Below the pieces are notes generated by a model. That model did no database searches and was not told where the DNA came from. It saw only the letters and a program-made list of their open reading frames with translations. A DNA stretch of 47,492 bases from Marinobacter halodurans (GTDB taxonomy: Bacteria; Pseudomonadota; Gammaproteobacteria; Pseudomonadales; Oleiphilaceae): positions 1-47,492 of the forward strand of contig NZ_SJDL01000041.1 of the NCBI RefSeq assembly GCF_004327985.1, given 5' to 3'. Shown piece after piece: positions 24,446 to 35,115 of this stretch. A program made the position numbers and the translations under genes. The number at the start of each line of letters is the position of its first letter. Position 1 is the stretch's first letter.

Positions 24446-25390
24446 ATGGCCAAATACCTGAATGCCCTGCCCCAACGGTCCGGAGAAATCTTCCTGACCG
24501 ACGGCGGCATCGAGACCACGCTGATCTTCCATGACGGGTTCGAACTGCCCTGTTTCGCGGCTTTCGACCTGCTGAAGTCACCCTCGGGCAAGGAGGCTCT
24601 GCACCGCTATTACCAGACCTACGCCACACTCGCCGGGGATTACGGCGTCGGCTGCATTCTGGAGAGTGCCACCTGGCGGGCCAGTTCGGACTGGGGGGAC
24701 AAACTCGGCTATTCCGCGGAGCAACTGGCCGAGGCCAACAGCCAGGCCATCGCCCTGCTCTACGAGATCCGCCAGGCCCATGAGACCCGCCACACCCCCA
24801 TCGTCATCAGCGGCTGCGTCGGTCCCCGGGGTGACGGCTACAATCCCGACACCTTCCTGACCGACAGTGCCGCAAAAGCCTACCACCTGGCTCAGGTCAC
24901 CACGTTTCGCGATGCCGGCGCCGATCTGGTGACCGGCATGACCATGACCCACACCGGGGAAGCCATCGGCATTGTTCGCGCGGCGAAGGCCGTGGGTATG
25001 CCCGCCGCCCTGTCGTTCACGGTCGAGACGGATGGCCGGCTGCCGAGCGGCAAACCCCTGGGCGAGGCCATCGAAGAGGTGGACGCGGCTACCGATGCCG
25101 CACCGGTGTACTACATGATCAACTGCGCCCATCCATCCCACTTCATGGCCGCCCTGGAAGCCGGCGGCGCCTGGCGATCCCGGATTCATGGCCTGCGCGC
25201 CAACGCCTCCGCCAAGAGCCATGCGGAGTTGGATGAAGCAACCCGGTTGGATGAGGGCAATCCGGAGGAACTGGCGCAGCTGTATGGCGATGTGCGACGG
25301 TTGCTGCCCAACCTCAACGTGTTCGGGGGCTGCTGCGGGACCGATGCAGCGCACGTGGAGGCCATCTGCAAGGTGGTGCTGGCGGCCTGA
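24446..25390 (+). CDS. Homocysteine S-methyltransferase family protein
   Basis: 314 residues. The N-terminal FLTDGGIETTLIFHDG and the zinc-binding cysteines of the family, INCAHP (first Cys) and GGCCGTD (Cys pair near residue 291-292), are present, so the metal site is complete. Members transfer a methyl group from S-methylmethionine or a betaine to a thiol such as homocysteine. The protein is the compact free-standing form and does not contain cobalamin or folate domains. There are ATGs at 24441 and 24446; only the second is in frame. No Met-box or SAM riboswitch was recognised upstream. Confidence 0.88.
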   Translation: MAKYLNALPQRSGEIFLTDGGIETTLIFHDGFELPCFAAFDLLKSPSGKEALHRYYQTYATLAGDYGVGCILESATWRASSDWGDKLGYSAEQLAEANSQAIALLYEIRQAHETRHTPIVISGCVGPRGDGYNPDTFLTDSAAKAYHLAQVTTFRDAGADLVTGMTMTHTGEAIGIVRAAKAVGMPAALSFTVETDGRLPSGKPLGEAIEEVDAATDAAPVYYMINCAHPSHFMAALEAGGAWRSRIHGLRANASAKSHAELDEATRLDEGNPEELAQLYGDVRRLLPNLNVFGGCCGTDAAHVEAICKVVLAA

Positions 25391-25405
25391 CCCGGGCGCG
25401 GTGGT

Positions 25406-26368
25406 TCAGCCCGCTGACCGCTGTTGCAGCCAGACCATCAGCCCCTGGCTGTTCAGGCGGATATCCATCCCGATCAGCGTCATCAACCGGTCGTCATCGA
25501 GATGGCAACCGTGCTCCCGGAGCCCGCGGAACAGGTAGTCTTTCATCGCCGCCGTCAAAGCGTCTTCCATCTGATCCGGTGCGGCCTGCTCTTCCACCGC
25601 TTCAGCCAGCGCCACGAAATCATCCACGACGGTCAGCAGGCGCTTGCCCAACGACTGCGGATTCTCCACCATGCCGTAATGGGTGAGGTATACGCGTTCA
25701 GGCTCAAGGGCCAGCAGCCGGCGGATCGAACGCTTCAGGGGCTCGGGATCGAACTGCACCGGTGTAGTGGTGGGAAAGATGAACGGGCCTTTTTCGGTGG
25801 CCAAGGGCGGATAGCACAGCCCGAAGGTGTCCCCGGTAAAGATGCCACTGGATCGGGCATCGTGGATACAGAAGTGATGACGGGCGTGACCGGGGGTATC
25901 CAGGAACAACAGCCGCCGGTCACCCAGTTGGATTTCGGCGCCATCGTCCAGCGTGCGCACGCGGGCTTCCGGCACCGGAATGATGTCCTCGTAGACTTCC
26001 GCGAATGTCTTCTCCCCATAGACCGCCAGCACGCCGTCCTTCAGTTTTGACGGATCGATCATGTGCCGGGCGCCCCGGGGGTGGATCAGTAGGGTCGCCT
26101 CCGGCAGGGCCTGCATCAGTCCGCCGACGCCGCCGGCATGGTCGAGATGGACATGGGTCGGGATCACGTAACGCACCTGCGACCGATCAATGCCCCGCTG
26201 CTCCAGCAGTCCCAGAATGACCGGCACGGTCCGGTTGGTACCGGTATCGATGACGGCGAACTCGTCCGCACCCTGGATCAGGTAACAGGCGGCCAGTTCA
26301 TCGCGCATCATGCCGGTGTCGATGCGGGTGATCTGGTGGTCGAGGTCTTCGATAGTCTGGAAGGTCAT
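25406..26368 (-). CDS. Metallo-beta-lactamase-fold hydrolase
   Basis: 320 residues. The binuclear metal motif is THVHLDHAGG (HxHxDH), followed by DTPGHARHHFCIHD (third His), FTGDTFG (bridging Asp) and LTHYG (final His). About 100 C-terminal residues form an extra helical part. There is no signal peptide, so it is cytoplasmic and more like the glyoxalase II/ribonuclease Z-type hydrolases than a secreted beta-lactamase. The start ATG at 26368 has AGGGA about eight bases upstream. It converges on the homocysteine methyltransferase gene with only 15 bases between. Confidence 0.9.
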   Translation of the reverse strand: MTFQTIEDLDHQITRIDTGMMRDELAACYLIQGADEFAVIDTGTNRTVPVILGLLEQRGIDRSQVRYVIPTHVHLDHAGGVGGLMQALPEATLLIHPRGARHMIDPSKLKDGVLAVYGEKTFAEVYEDIIPVPEARVRTLDDGAEIQLGDRRLLFLDTPGHARHHFCIHDARSSGIFTGDTFGLCYPPLATEKGPFIFPTTTPVQFDPEPLKRSIRRLLALEPERVYLTHYGMVENPQSLGKRLLTVVDDFVALAEAVEEQAAPDQMEDALTAAMKDYLFRGLREHGCHLDDDRLMTLIGMDIRLNSQGLMVWLQQRSAG

Positions 26369-26581
26369 GGTGTTGTTCCCTGTCATCGGATGGCCGGACA
26401 GACGCCGTGGCCTGCTCTTTGACCCACGGATAACGCCTTTTGCGAGGGAAGGCAACCGCTCCGTCGCTCCCGGGCAACCGGACCAGTGGAAATCCCCACC
26501 AAGACGGAGGCCCTCAAAAACTGGATAATGGCCGGTTCAGCCGCAAGGCTCGCCAAATTCTCCAAGCCCGGTGCTTACGTC

Positions 26582-28792
26582 ATGGAAATCAAAGTCAACT
26601 TCCTCGAAAACCTCCGACTGGAAGCCAAGTTCGACGACTTTACCGTCGTCACCGACCAGCCGATCCGCTACAAGGGCGATGGATCGGCGCCCAGTCCGTT
26701 CGACTATTTCCTGGCGTCATCGGCCCTGTGCGCGGCCTACTTCGTGCGGGTGTACTGCAAGGCGCGGGATATCCCGACCCACAATATCCGCCTGTCCCAG
26801 AACAACATCGTCGATCCGGAGAACCGCTACAACCAGATCTTCAAGATCCAGGTGGAACTGCCGGAGGACCTGCCCGAGAAGCACAAGGAAGGCATCCTGC
26901 GCTCCATCGACCGGTGCACGGTGAAAAAGGTGGTGCAGACCGGACCGGATTTCCAGATCGAGACGGTGGACAACCTGGATGAAGACGCCCAGGCCCTGAT
27001 GATGGTGGAACCGGACAGCCACACCCAGACCTTTATCGAAGGCAAGGACCTGCCGCTGGAGCAGACCATCGCCAACATGTCCGGCATCCTCGCCGACCTG
27101 GGCATGAAGATCGAGATCGCCTCCTGGCGCAATATCGTGCCGCACGTGTGGTCGCTGCACATCCGCGACGCCGCCTCGCCCATGTGCTTTACCAACGGCA
27201 AGGGCGCCACCAAGGAAAGCGCGCTGTGCTCGGCGCTGGGCGAGTTCATCGAGCGGCTCAACTGCAACTTCTTCTACAACGACCAGTATTTTGGCGAGGA
27301 GATCGCCTACAGCGACTTCGTCCACTACCCGAATGAGAAGTGGTTCCAGCCGGGCCCGGACGACGCGCTGCCGGAGGGCATTCTCGATGACCACTGCCGC
27401 GCCATCTACGACCCGGAAGGCGACCTGCGCGGCTCCAACCTGTTCGACACCAACTCTGGCCGGACGGATCGCGGCATCTGCGCCCTGCCCTTCGTGCGCC
27501 AGTCCGACGGCGAGACGGTGTACTTCCCGTCCAACCTGGTCGAGAACCTGTTCCTGAGCAACGGCATGAGTGCCGGTAACACGCTCAACGAAGCGGAGGT
27601 GCAGTGCCTGTCGGAGATCTTCGAACGGGCGGTGAAGAAGCAGATCATCGAGCAGGAAATTGCCCTGCCGGATGTGCCGAAAGCCGTCCTGGCGAAATAC
27701 CCCAGCATCGTCGAAGGCATCGAGGCGCTGGAACAGCAGGGCTTCCCGATCCTGGTGAAGGACGCCTCCCTGGGCGGCCAATTCCCGGTGATGTGCGTCA
27801 CCCTGATGAACCCGCGCAACGGCGGTGTGTTTGCCTCCTTCGGCGCGCACCCGAGCTTCGAGGTAGCGCTTGAGCGCAGCCTGACCGAACTGCTCCAGGG
27901 CCGCAGCTTCGAGGGCCTGAATGACGTGCCGGCGCCCACCTTCAACAGCCTGGCGGTGTCCGAGCCCAACAACTTCGTGGAGCACTTCATCGACTCCACG
28001 GGTGTGGTCTCCTGGCGCTTCTTCAGCAACAAGCACGACTACGACTTCTGCGAGTGGGATTTCTCCGGCACCAATGCCGAGGAAGCGGAGCGCCTGTTCG
28101 GCATCCTCGGCGACCTGGGCAGGGAAGTGTACGTGGCGGTCTATGAAGAGCTGGGCGCCCCCGCCTGCCGCATCCTGGTGCCGGGCTATTCCGAGGTGTA
28201 TCCGGTCGAGGACCTGATCATGGATAACACCAACATGGCGCTGGACTACCGGGAGGACATCCTCAACCTGCACCGCCTGAGCGACGAGCAACTGGCCGAC
28301 CTGGTGGAACGCCTGGAAGCCAGCCAGCTCGACAACTACATGACCATCATCACCCTGATCGGCGTGGAGTTCGACGAGAACACCGTCTGGGGCCAACTGA
28401 CCATCCTCGAACTGAAGATCCTGATCTGCCTGGCGCTGCGGTGGCACGAGGAAGCGCTCGAGTTCGTTGACATGTTCCTGCAGTTCAACGACAACACGGT
28501 CGAGCGTGGCCTGTTCTACCGGGCGATGAACGCGGTCCTGGAAGTCACCCTCGACGAGGACATGGAACTCGACGACTACCTCGCCAACTTCACCCGCATG
28601 TACGGCGAGGACACCATGAACGCCGTCGTCGGTTCCGTGAACGGCACCGTGCGCTTCCACGGGCTGGAGCCGACCAACATGCAGTTGGAAGGCCTGGAAA
28701 AACACCAGCGGCTGGTGGAGAGCTACAAGAAGCTGCATGCGGCTCGGGCGCGGACGGTGAAAGCGGAGAGACCCGTCGAAAGCGTGAAGTAA
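26582..28792 (+). CDS. ycaO: OsmC domain / YcaO domain fusion protein
   Basis: 736 residues. The first ~140 residues form an OsmC-like domain (GDGSAPSPFDYFLASSALCAAYFVRVYC), the rest a YcaO domain (SPMCFTNGKGATKESALCSALGEFIERLNC; GRTDRGICALPFV; NTLNEAEVQCLSEIFERAVKKQIIE) plus a C-terminal helical region. YcaO enzymes use ATP to phosphorylate amide backbones; E. coli YcaO is linked to RimO-dependent methylthiolation of ribosomal protein S12, and the role of the OsmC fusion is not settled. The start is the ATG at 26582 (MEIKVNFLENL), the family-typical N-terminus; an upstream in-frame extension from 26486 is unlikely. There is no precursor peptide or dehydrogenase gene nearby, so this is a housekeeping-type YcaO, not an azoline-forming one. 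Confidence 0.93.
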   Translation: MEIKVNFLENLRLEAKFDDFTVVTDQPIRYKGDGSAPSPFDYFLASSALCAAYFVRVYCKARDIPTHNIRLSQNNIVDPENRYNQIFKIQVELPEDLPEKHKEGILRSIDRCTVKKVVQTGPDFQIETVDNLDEDAQALMMVEPDSHTQTFIEGKDLPLEQTIANMSGILADLGMKIEIASWRNIVPHVWSLHIRDAASPMCFTNGKGATKESALCSALGEFIERLNCNFFYNDQYFGEEIAYSDFVHYPNEKWFQPGPDDALPEGILDDHCRAIYDPEGDLRGSNLFDTNSGRTDRGICALPFVRQSDGETVYFPSNLVENLFLSNGMSAGNTLNEAEVQCLSEIFERAVKKQIIEQEIALPDVPKAVLAKYPSIVEGIEALEQQGFPILVKDASLGGQFPVMCVTLMNPRNGGVFASFGAHPSFEVALERSLTELLQGRSFEGLNDVPAPTFNSLAVSEPNNFVEHFIDSTGVVSWRFFSNKHDYDFCEWDFSGTNAEEAERLFGILGDLGREVYVAVYEELGAPACRILVPGYSEVYPVEDLIMDNTNMALDYREDILNLHRLSDEQLADLVERLEASQLDNYMTIITLIGVEFDENTVWGQLTILELKILICLALRWHEEALEFVDMFLQFNDNTVERGLFYRAMNAVLEVTLDEDMELDDYLANFTRMYGEDTMNAVVGSVNGTVRFHGLEPTNMQLEGLEKHQRLVESYKKLHAARARTVKAERPVESVK

Positions 28793-28872
28793 CCCTGCCC
28801 ATCACGATCCTTCCGACCGACATCACCCTGTCCGGGACGAGGTGATGTTGCTTTCGAAACCCGCCGCCATGA

Positions 28873-28935
28873 GGCCGTGTGAAAACGGCTGCGCTTGCGA
28901 CGTTTTCACGCAGCCTCGCCAAGGCGGGTTTTCTA
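28873..28935 (+). terminator. Inverted repeats and Rho-independent terminator after ycaO
   Basis: GTGAAAACG (28879-28887) pairs with CGTTTTCAC (28901-28909), enclosed by GAGGC/GCCTC. It is followed by CCTCGCC-AA-GGCGGG-TTTTCT, a GC-rich stem with a T-run at about 28914-28935. This would end the ycaO transcript. Nothing else was noted in the 290-base gap. Confidence 0.65.
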
Positions 28936-29083
28936 TGTCCACCTCCCCGGTCGCCCCTAAGAGTGCCTTAAGGTACGGGCGTTAAGCTCCACGGTCAGGA
29001 TGTCACGTGGCCTGCGCTGGTGGCCGCGGGCAAACCGCCTTCGGAATCAGCCGTCACTCGCCAAACAATAACGGATACTCGTC

Positions 29084-29824
29084 TTGATCAGTCGTCGTTT
29101 TTTCGTTGTCCAGACTCTTGGAACCCTGCTGTTTTTGGTGACCGTTGTCCTGCTCTGTGAAACCACGGGCCTGGACATGGCCGTCCAGGACGCCTTCTAT
29201 CAATTCGACAGCCAGCAATGGCTGCTGAGCAAGCACGACGCCGTCTTGAGGCTGTTGTTCTACAGTGGCCCCAAGACCGTTTTCATCCTGTTCGCGGTGA
29301 CGTTACTGATCAGCCTCGTGGCACTGCGAAACCGGCCACGGGTGAAACGCTACCGACGCGGACTGCTGACGGTGCTGATCGCCAGCCTGTTGACGGTTGG
29401 GGTGGTCAACCTGCTCAAGGGCGTGACCAACGTCCCCTGCCCGGTCAACCTGATGCATTACGACGGCAACTATCCCTACGTCACGCTGTTGCATCGGGTG
29501 GCCGCCGCCGAGCACCTGAAACGGATCCGCTGCTTTCCGGCCGGGCACGCCAGCGGCGGGTTTGCCCTGCTCTCGCTGTTCTTCCTGTTCCGCACGAAAC
29601 GGAACCGCATGATCGCCTTTAATGGCGCGATGGCCCTGGGCTGGACGCTGGGACTCTACAAGATGCTCATCGGCGACCATTTCCTCAGCCACACGCTGGT
29701 TACTATGGGGTTGGCCTGGCTGATCAGCGTCGTGGTTGCGGGATGCGTGTTCGGACTGGCGCGCGTTGAAGCGCCTGCGGCTGAGGTCGAGAGCGACTCA
29801 TTGGTAGGGGCGAAGGTCAATTGA
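29084..29824 (+). CDS. PAP2-family membrane phosphatase
   Basis: 246 residues, about six membrane helices. The three PAP2/acid-phosphatase signature blocks are visible: KGVTNVPCP, CFPAGHASGG (PSGH-type, here PAGH) and KMLIGDHFLSHT (catalytic His). Relatives dephosphorylate undecaprenyl diphosphate, phosphatidate or lipid A at the periplasmic side of the inner membrane; which one is not clear. The start is a TTG at 29084, because no ATG or GTG lies upstream in frame; no strong ribosome site is visible. Confidence 0.87.
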   Translation: MISRRFFVVQTLGTLLFLVTVVLLCETTGLDMAVQDAFYQFDSQQWLLSKHDAVLRLLFYSGPKTVFILFAVTLLISLVALRNRPRVKRYRRGLLTVLIASLLTVGVVNLLKGVTNVPCPVNLMHYDGNYPYVTLLHRVAAAEHLKRIRCFPAGHASGGFALLSLFFLFRTKRNRMIAFNGAMALGWTLGLYKMLIGDHFLSHTLVTMGLAWLISVVVAGCVFGLARVEAPAAEVESDSLVGAKVN

Positions 29825-29900
29825 AACTCAGCGCGGCTTACCGGGCGCAGACGGCTGACAGCCCCCCCGCCGCATTGGTGAGGGTTTGTCGGCAGTCTGC

Positions 29901-29919
29901 GGGGGCCATGACGGCCCCC
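29901..29919. repeat. Hairpin between convergent PAP2 and groEL genes
   Basis: GGGGGCC-ATGAC-GGCCCCC, a perfect 7-base GC-only stem. It lies between two converging genes and could serve both as a transcript end, although neither strand has a T-run. Confidence 0.5.
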
Positions 29920-29942
29920 TGACAACATGCCAATTACCCGGA

Positions 29943-31888
<1,946 letters not shown>

Positions 31889-31968
31889 TGACGTATCCTC
31901 CTGATTAAAAAACATGCACTGAAATCAGCGCTGCCGGGATCCCTGTTCAGGGTGTTCCCTTGATCGCG

Positions 31969-31996
31969 AAATAGGTGCAATCCGGGCGCTTTCAAG
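31969..31996 (-). promoter_or_regulatory. Heat-shock (sigma32-like) promoter of groES-groEL
   Basis: Minus strand CTTGAA (31991-31996), 14 bases, ACCTATTT (31969-31976), close to the sigma32 consensus CTTGAA-N13-15-CCCCATNT. The leader would be about 75 bases. No CIRCE element was seen. Confidence 0.55.
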
Positions 31997-32053
31997 AGGC
32001 TGGAACAAGCGTCCTATCGAATATTTCTCTATAACCATCGATCGTTTTATGCC

Positions 32054-32081
32054 TTGAATTGGCCGTTGTCTGTTTTATAGT
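32054..32081 (+). promoter_or_regulatory. Sigma70-type promoter of the hypothetical gene at 32113
   Basis: TTGAAT (32054-32059), 16 bases, TATAGT (32076-32081). It starts transcription about 24 bases before the ATG. It lies divergent to the groES promoter. Confidence 0.6.
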
Positions 32082-32112
32082 CAAAGTAGGTTAGCCAGTA
32101 TGAGGTGTCGCC

Positions 32113-32709
32113 ATGCAAGAGCGCGCGGTTCAGACGTTTGAGCGCACGTTGGGTGATTATTTCCGGGAGCGGCTTACCGACTGCGCCGAAGCACTGGCGC
32201 CGCGGCCTGAGGAAGATACGCTGTGGTATGTCGGGTCGGTCCTGGCACGCCTGGGGGACAGCCGCCAGCTGTTCAGCTACGACGACGGCCAGTTGAGCCT
32301 GCGCCCGCTGGCCTTGCTCTACAAGGATGCCCATGAAGCCAGCGCCGACCACGAACGCTGCCTGATCCTGCGGCAACTGGGCGATCAGGCCCTGTTTCTC
32401 GGCGCGCTGTTTGCGGAGCGTTATGCCCGCAAGGGATTCCGGCAGGACTATTTCGTCGGCATGGGCGGCGGCGCCTACGATTACCTGTCCGACAATGCCT
32501 ACAGCCACCGCCATGTGTTTGCCGAACTGGCGGATCGCTTCACCGCCTTCCTCGATCTCATCGCCCGGGCCTGCGCCCGCAACGCGGGAACCGGCGTCGA
32601 GGACGTGCTTGCCCTGTACCGTCAGTGGCGGATGACCGGTGATGAGCAGATGGGCGAACAGTTGCGGGCTTTGGGCATCCATCTGGACGATGATCAGAAG
32701 CTGCACTGA
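32113..32709 (+). CDS. Conserved hypothetical protein
   Basis: 198 residues, helical, no signal peptide or membrane segment. Contains CLILRQLGDQALFLGALFAERYARK and YFVGMGGGAYDYLSDNAY. I recall similar proteins without known function in gammaproteobacteria. The start ATG at 32113 has GAGGTG about six bases upstream, and there is a good promoter. Its neighbours are the divergent groES-groEL operon and the left end of the possible dehydrogenase island. Confidence 0.7.
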   Translation: MQERAVQTFERTLGDYFRERLTDCAEALAPRPEEDTLWYVGSVLARLGDSRQLFSYDDGQLSLRPLALLYKDAHEASADHERCLILRQLGDQALFLGALFAERYARKGFRQDYFVGMGGGAYDYLSDNAYSHRHVFAELADRFTAFLDLIARACARNAGTGVEDVLALYRQWRMTGDEQMGEQLRALGIHLDDDQKLH

Positions 32710-32710
32710 C

Positions 32711-32780
32711 CCTCGCCATCGCCCCGTATAAGGCCTGGTCCCACTGAGCCGGATTCCCGGACCACCCGGATCGTTTTCCA
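32711..32780. repeat. Left copy of a direct repeat flanking the dehydrogenase operon
   Basis: By hand alignment, 54 of 70 bases match 37991-38060 without gaps, including the 12-base block TGGTCCCACTGA. Same orientation as the right copy; the offset is 5280 bases. Confidence 0.75.
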
Positions 32781-32868
32781 CCCGGCCGGCATCCGGTTGT
32801 GTCTCCCCATGGAGCCGGCTCCCTACCCACTTTACCTGCAGAAGATCGAGGTCTTTGGTCGTGTCGCC
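32719..32868 (-). pseudogene. Decayed 3' end of a methyltransferase gene (copy of 37999-38150)
   Basis: Read on the minus strand, this piece gives TTKDLD...VKW...SRLHGE...GGPGIRLSGTRPYTG. It matches the C-terminus of the intact methyltransferase at 37999-38691 (TAEDLD...AKW...GGLGILISGTKPYPG) over about 48 codons. The stop codon of the intact gene (TGA) is CGA here and an in-frame stop lies just upstream, so it is a non-functional remnant. It marks the left end of the 2-oxoacid dehydrogenase block. Confidence 0.75.
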
Positions 32869-33024
32869 CGGTCGGCGTCACTGTGCCGAAAGGCCATGCC
32901 ACACGACATGACCCGACACACAACATAGGCAATAACACTTATATGAAAACCGACCCCAAACTCTCAGCCTGAAAACCTACTTAAGCGTGTTCAGTTGCCT
33001 GATCACCAGCGAAAGGGGGAATCC

Positions 33025-34112
33025 ATGCCCCGCAACGAAGTCGAGCCTGAATACTCTGTCGAATACCTGTCCATCCTGGACGAGAACGGGGACCTGGACG
33101 AGAAGCTCGCACCGGATATCGATGACGACCTTCTCAAGCGGATGTTTCGCACCATGCTGCTCTCGCGGCGGTTCGATGCACGCCAGTTGACACTGAACGT
33201 GAGGGGCGCATTGGCACCTTCGCGCCGGTCAAAGGCCAGGAAGCGTGCCAGATCGGGGCCATGGCGGCGCTGGCAGACACGGACTGGTTCGTTCCTGCCT
33301 TTCGCGAATTTGCGGCCATGATCTGGCGTGGCTTTTCCCTGGTCGACATTCTCCTCTACTCGGCCGGCTATAACGAGGGCGGGGCCATCCCCGACGACAA
33401 GCACGATCTCCCTGTATCGGTGCCGGTCGCCTCCCAGGTGCCCCACGCTGTCGGTCTCGGATACGCCAGCCAATACCGGGAGTCAGGCGACGTTTCGATC
33501 GTTTTCTTCGGCGACGGCGCAACGTCGGAAGGCGATTTCCACGAAGGCATGAATTTCGCCGCCGTGCTGCAGACCCCCACCATCTTTCTCTGCCAGAACA
33601 ATCACTGGGCGATTTCCCTGCCGAGGGAGAAGCAGAGCCGGTCAAGAACCCTGGCCCAGAAAGGGCTGGCGTATGGCATGCCCAGCCTGCAGGTGGATGG
33701 CAACGACATTCTGGCTGTCTACTCGGCGGTGAGCGAGGCGGCTAAGCGTGCCCGCGAGGGTCACGGCCCTACGATGATTGAATGCGTGACCTACCGTCTG
33801 GGCATTCACACCACGGCCGATGATCCGAGCAAGTACCGCGACGAAGACGAAGTGAAGGAATGGGAGGAACGCGACCCGCTGCCTCGTTTCCAGAACTACA
33901 TGATCGGGCGCAAGCTGCTTTCCGAGGACGACGTCGAAACCATGGAAAGCGAAATCAAGGATGAGATCGATCAGGCCTGGAACGACACCGAAGCCCGGAT
34001 CGAAGAACTCCCGGGACCTGAGATGATGTTCGATCACATCTACGCCGAACGGCCGCCCTATCTTGAGGCACAGCGCGAGTCCGCGCGCAGAGCGAACGGA
34101 GCGGGAAGATGA
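33025..34112 (+). pseudogene. pdhA: 2-oxoacid (pyruvate) dehydrogenase E1 alpha, frameshifted
   Basis: About 362 codons in two frames. Frame 1 starts at the ATG at 33025 (AAAGGGGGA site) and reads to MLLSRRFDARQLTLN. The continuation REGRIGTFAPVKGQEACQIG is in another frame. Restoring one missing base near 33198-33199 (AAC-GTGAGG where AACCGTGAGG is expected) joins them. The rest is intact: the thiamine-diphosphate motif GDGATSEGD...QNNHWAIS and the phospho-loop-like HTTADDPSKYR. The enzyme decarboxylates a 2-oxoacid and passes the acyl group to E2. As it stands, full-length E1 alpha cannot be made unless by frameshifting; a sequencing error is possible. ATGA overlap with the E1 beta gene. 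Confidence 0.85.
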
Positions 34113-35089
34113 CCGAGCTGAATATGGCAGAAGCTATCAACCGGGCACTCACCGAGGAAATGGAACGCGATGACGACATCATCGTTCTCGGTCAGGATAT
34201 CGGGGTCGATGGCGGCGTATTCCGCATCACCGACGGCCTGCTCGACAAGTACGGCGAGCGTCGCGTCATCGATACGCCGGTGGCCGAATCCGGCATCGTC
34301 GGGCTTTGCATCGGCATGGCCGCCGGTGGCCTCAGCCCCGTCTGTGAAATGCAGTTTTCAGGCTTCGCCTATATGGGTTTGCATCAACTGGAGATGCACG
34401 CCTCGCGGTTCCGCTGGCGCACGCGCGGACGCTACCCGATGCCCATCACCGTTCGCGTCCCTTTTGGTGCCGGCGTGCATGCGCTGGAGCATCATTCCGA
34501 CAGCAAGGAGGTGTTCTACGCCCATATTCCCGGCCTCAAGATGGTCGTACCCTCGGGTCCCCGCAACACCCGCGCGCTCATGCTGTCGGCCATTCGCGAT
34601 CCCGACCCGGTGGTGTTTTTCGAGCCCAAGGCCACCTACCGGGCATTCCGCGAGGAGGTGCCTGACGAGGAGGAAACGCTACCACTGGGTACCTCGCGGA
34701 CAGCGCGTGAAGGCGACGACCTGACCATGATCAGCTATGGCGCCATGTTGCACAGGGTGCTGGAGGCTGCCGAAACCCTCTCGGCAGATGACGGCGTGGA
34801 GGCCGAGGTGATCGACCTGCTCAGCCTGTCCCCGCTGGATCACGAGCGTTTTGCCGAATCGGCAAGGCGTACGGGCCGGGTGTTGGTGGTGCACGAGGCG
34901 CACCGCAGCTATGGTCCGGCCGGAGAGATTATCGCGCGGCTGAATGAGGAATCCTTCTGGTACCTGGAAGCGCCGATACGTCGTGTGACCGGATTCGACA
35001 CCCACGTGCCGTACTTTGCGCGGGAGCAGGCCTATCTACCCAGCGTGGACGGCATCCTGGACGCGGCACGCGCCACCCTTGACGATTAA
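34109..35089 (+). CDS. pdhB: 2-oxoacid (pyruvate) dehydrogenase E1 beta
   Basis: 326 residues, the expected length. Seen: LNMAEAINRALTEEMERDD at the N-terminus, FRITDGLLDKYGERRVIDTPVAESGIVG (dimer interface and ThDP-binding Glu region) and the transketolase C-terminal domain (EAEVIDLLSLSPLDHE). It pairs with E1 alpha as an alpha2beta2 enzyme. The start ATG at 34109 overlaps the E1 alpha stop and has GGAGCGGGAAG upstream. Gammaproteobacteria normally use the single-chain AceE instead, so this type suggests acquisition or a specialised 2-oxoacid. Confidence 0.95.
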   Translation: MTELNMAEAINRALTEEMERDDDIIVLGQDIGVDGGVFRITDGLLDKYGERRVIDTPVAESGIVGLCIGMAAGGLSPVCEMQFSGFAYMGLHQLEMHASRFRWRTRGRYPMPITVRVPFGAGVHALEHHSDSKEVFYAHIPGLKMVVPSGPRNTRALMLSAIRDPDPVVFFEPKATYRAFREEVPDEEETLPLGTSRTAREGDDLTMISYGAMLHRVLEAAETLSADDGVEAEVIDLLSLSPLDHERFAESARRTGRVLVVHEAHRSYGPAGEIIARLNEESFWYLEAPIRRVTGFDTHVPYFAREQAYLPSVDGILDAARATLDD

Positions 35090-35115
35090 CCAGCTTTACA
35101 ACCAGCGAGCGCGCC

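Noticed and set aside
25406-26368. A secreted metallo-beta-lactamase (antibiotic resistance)
   Set aside because: The fold motif is present but there is no signal peptide and the helical C-terminus is unlike class B enzymes; a cytoplasmic hydrolase is more likely.
26717-28738. A 673-codon open frame antisense to the OsmC-YcaO gene
   Set aside because: It has no ribosome site, biased composition rich in Val, Gln, His and Asp typical of an antisense shadow in GC-rich DNA, and lies fully inside a well-recognised gene.
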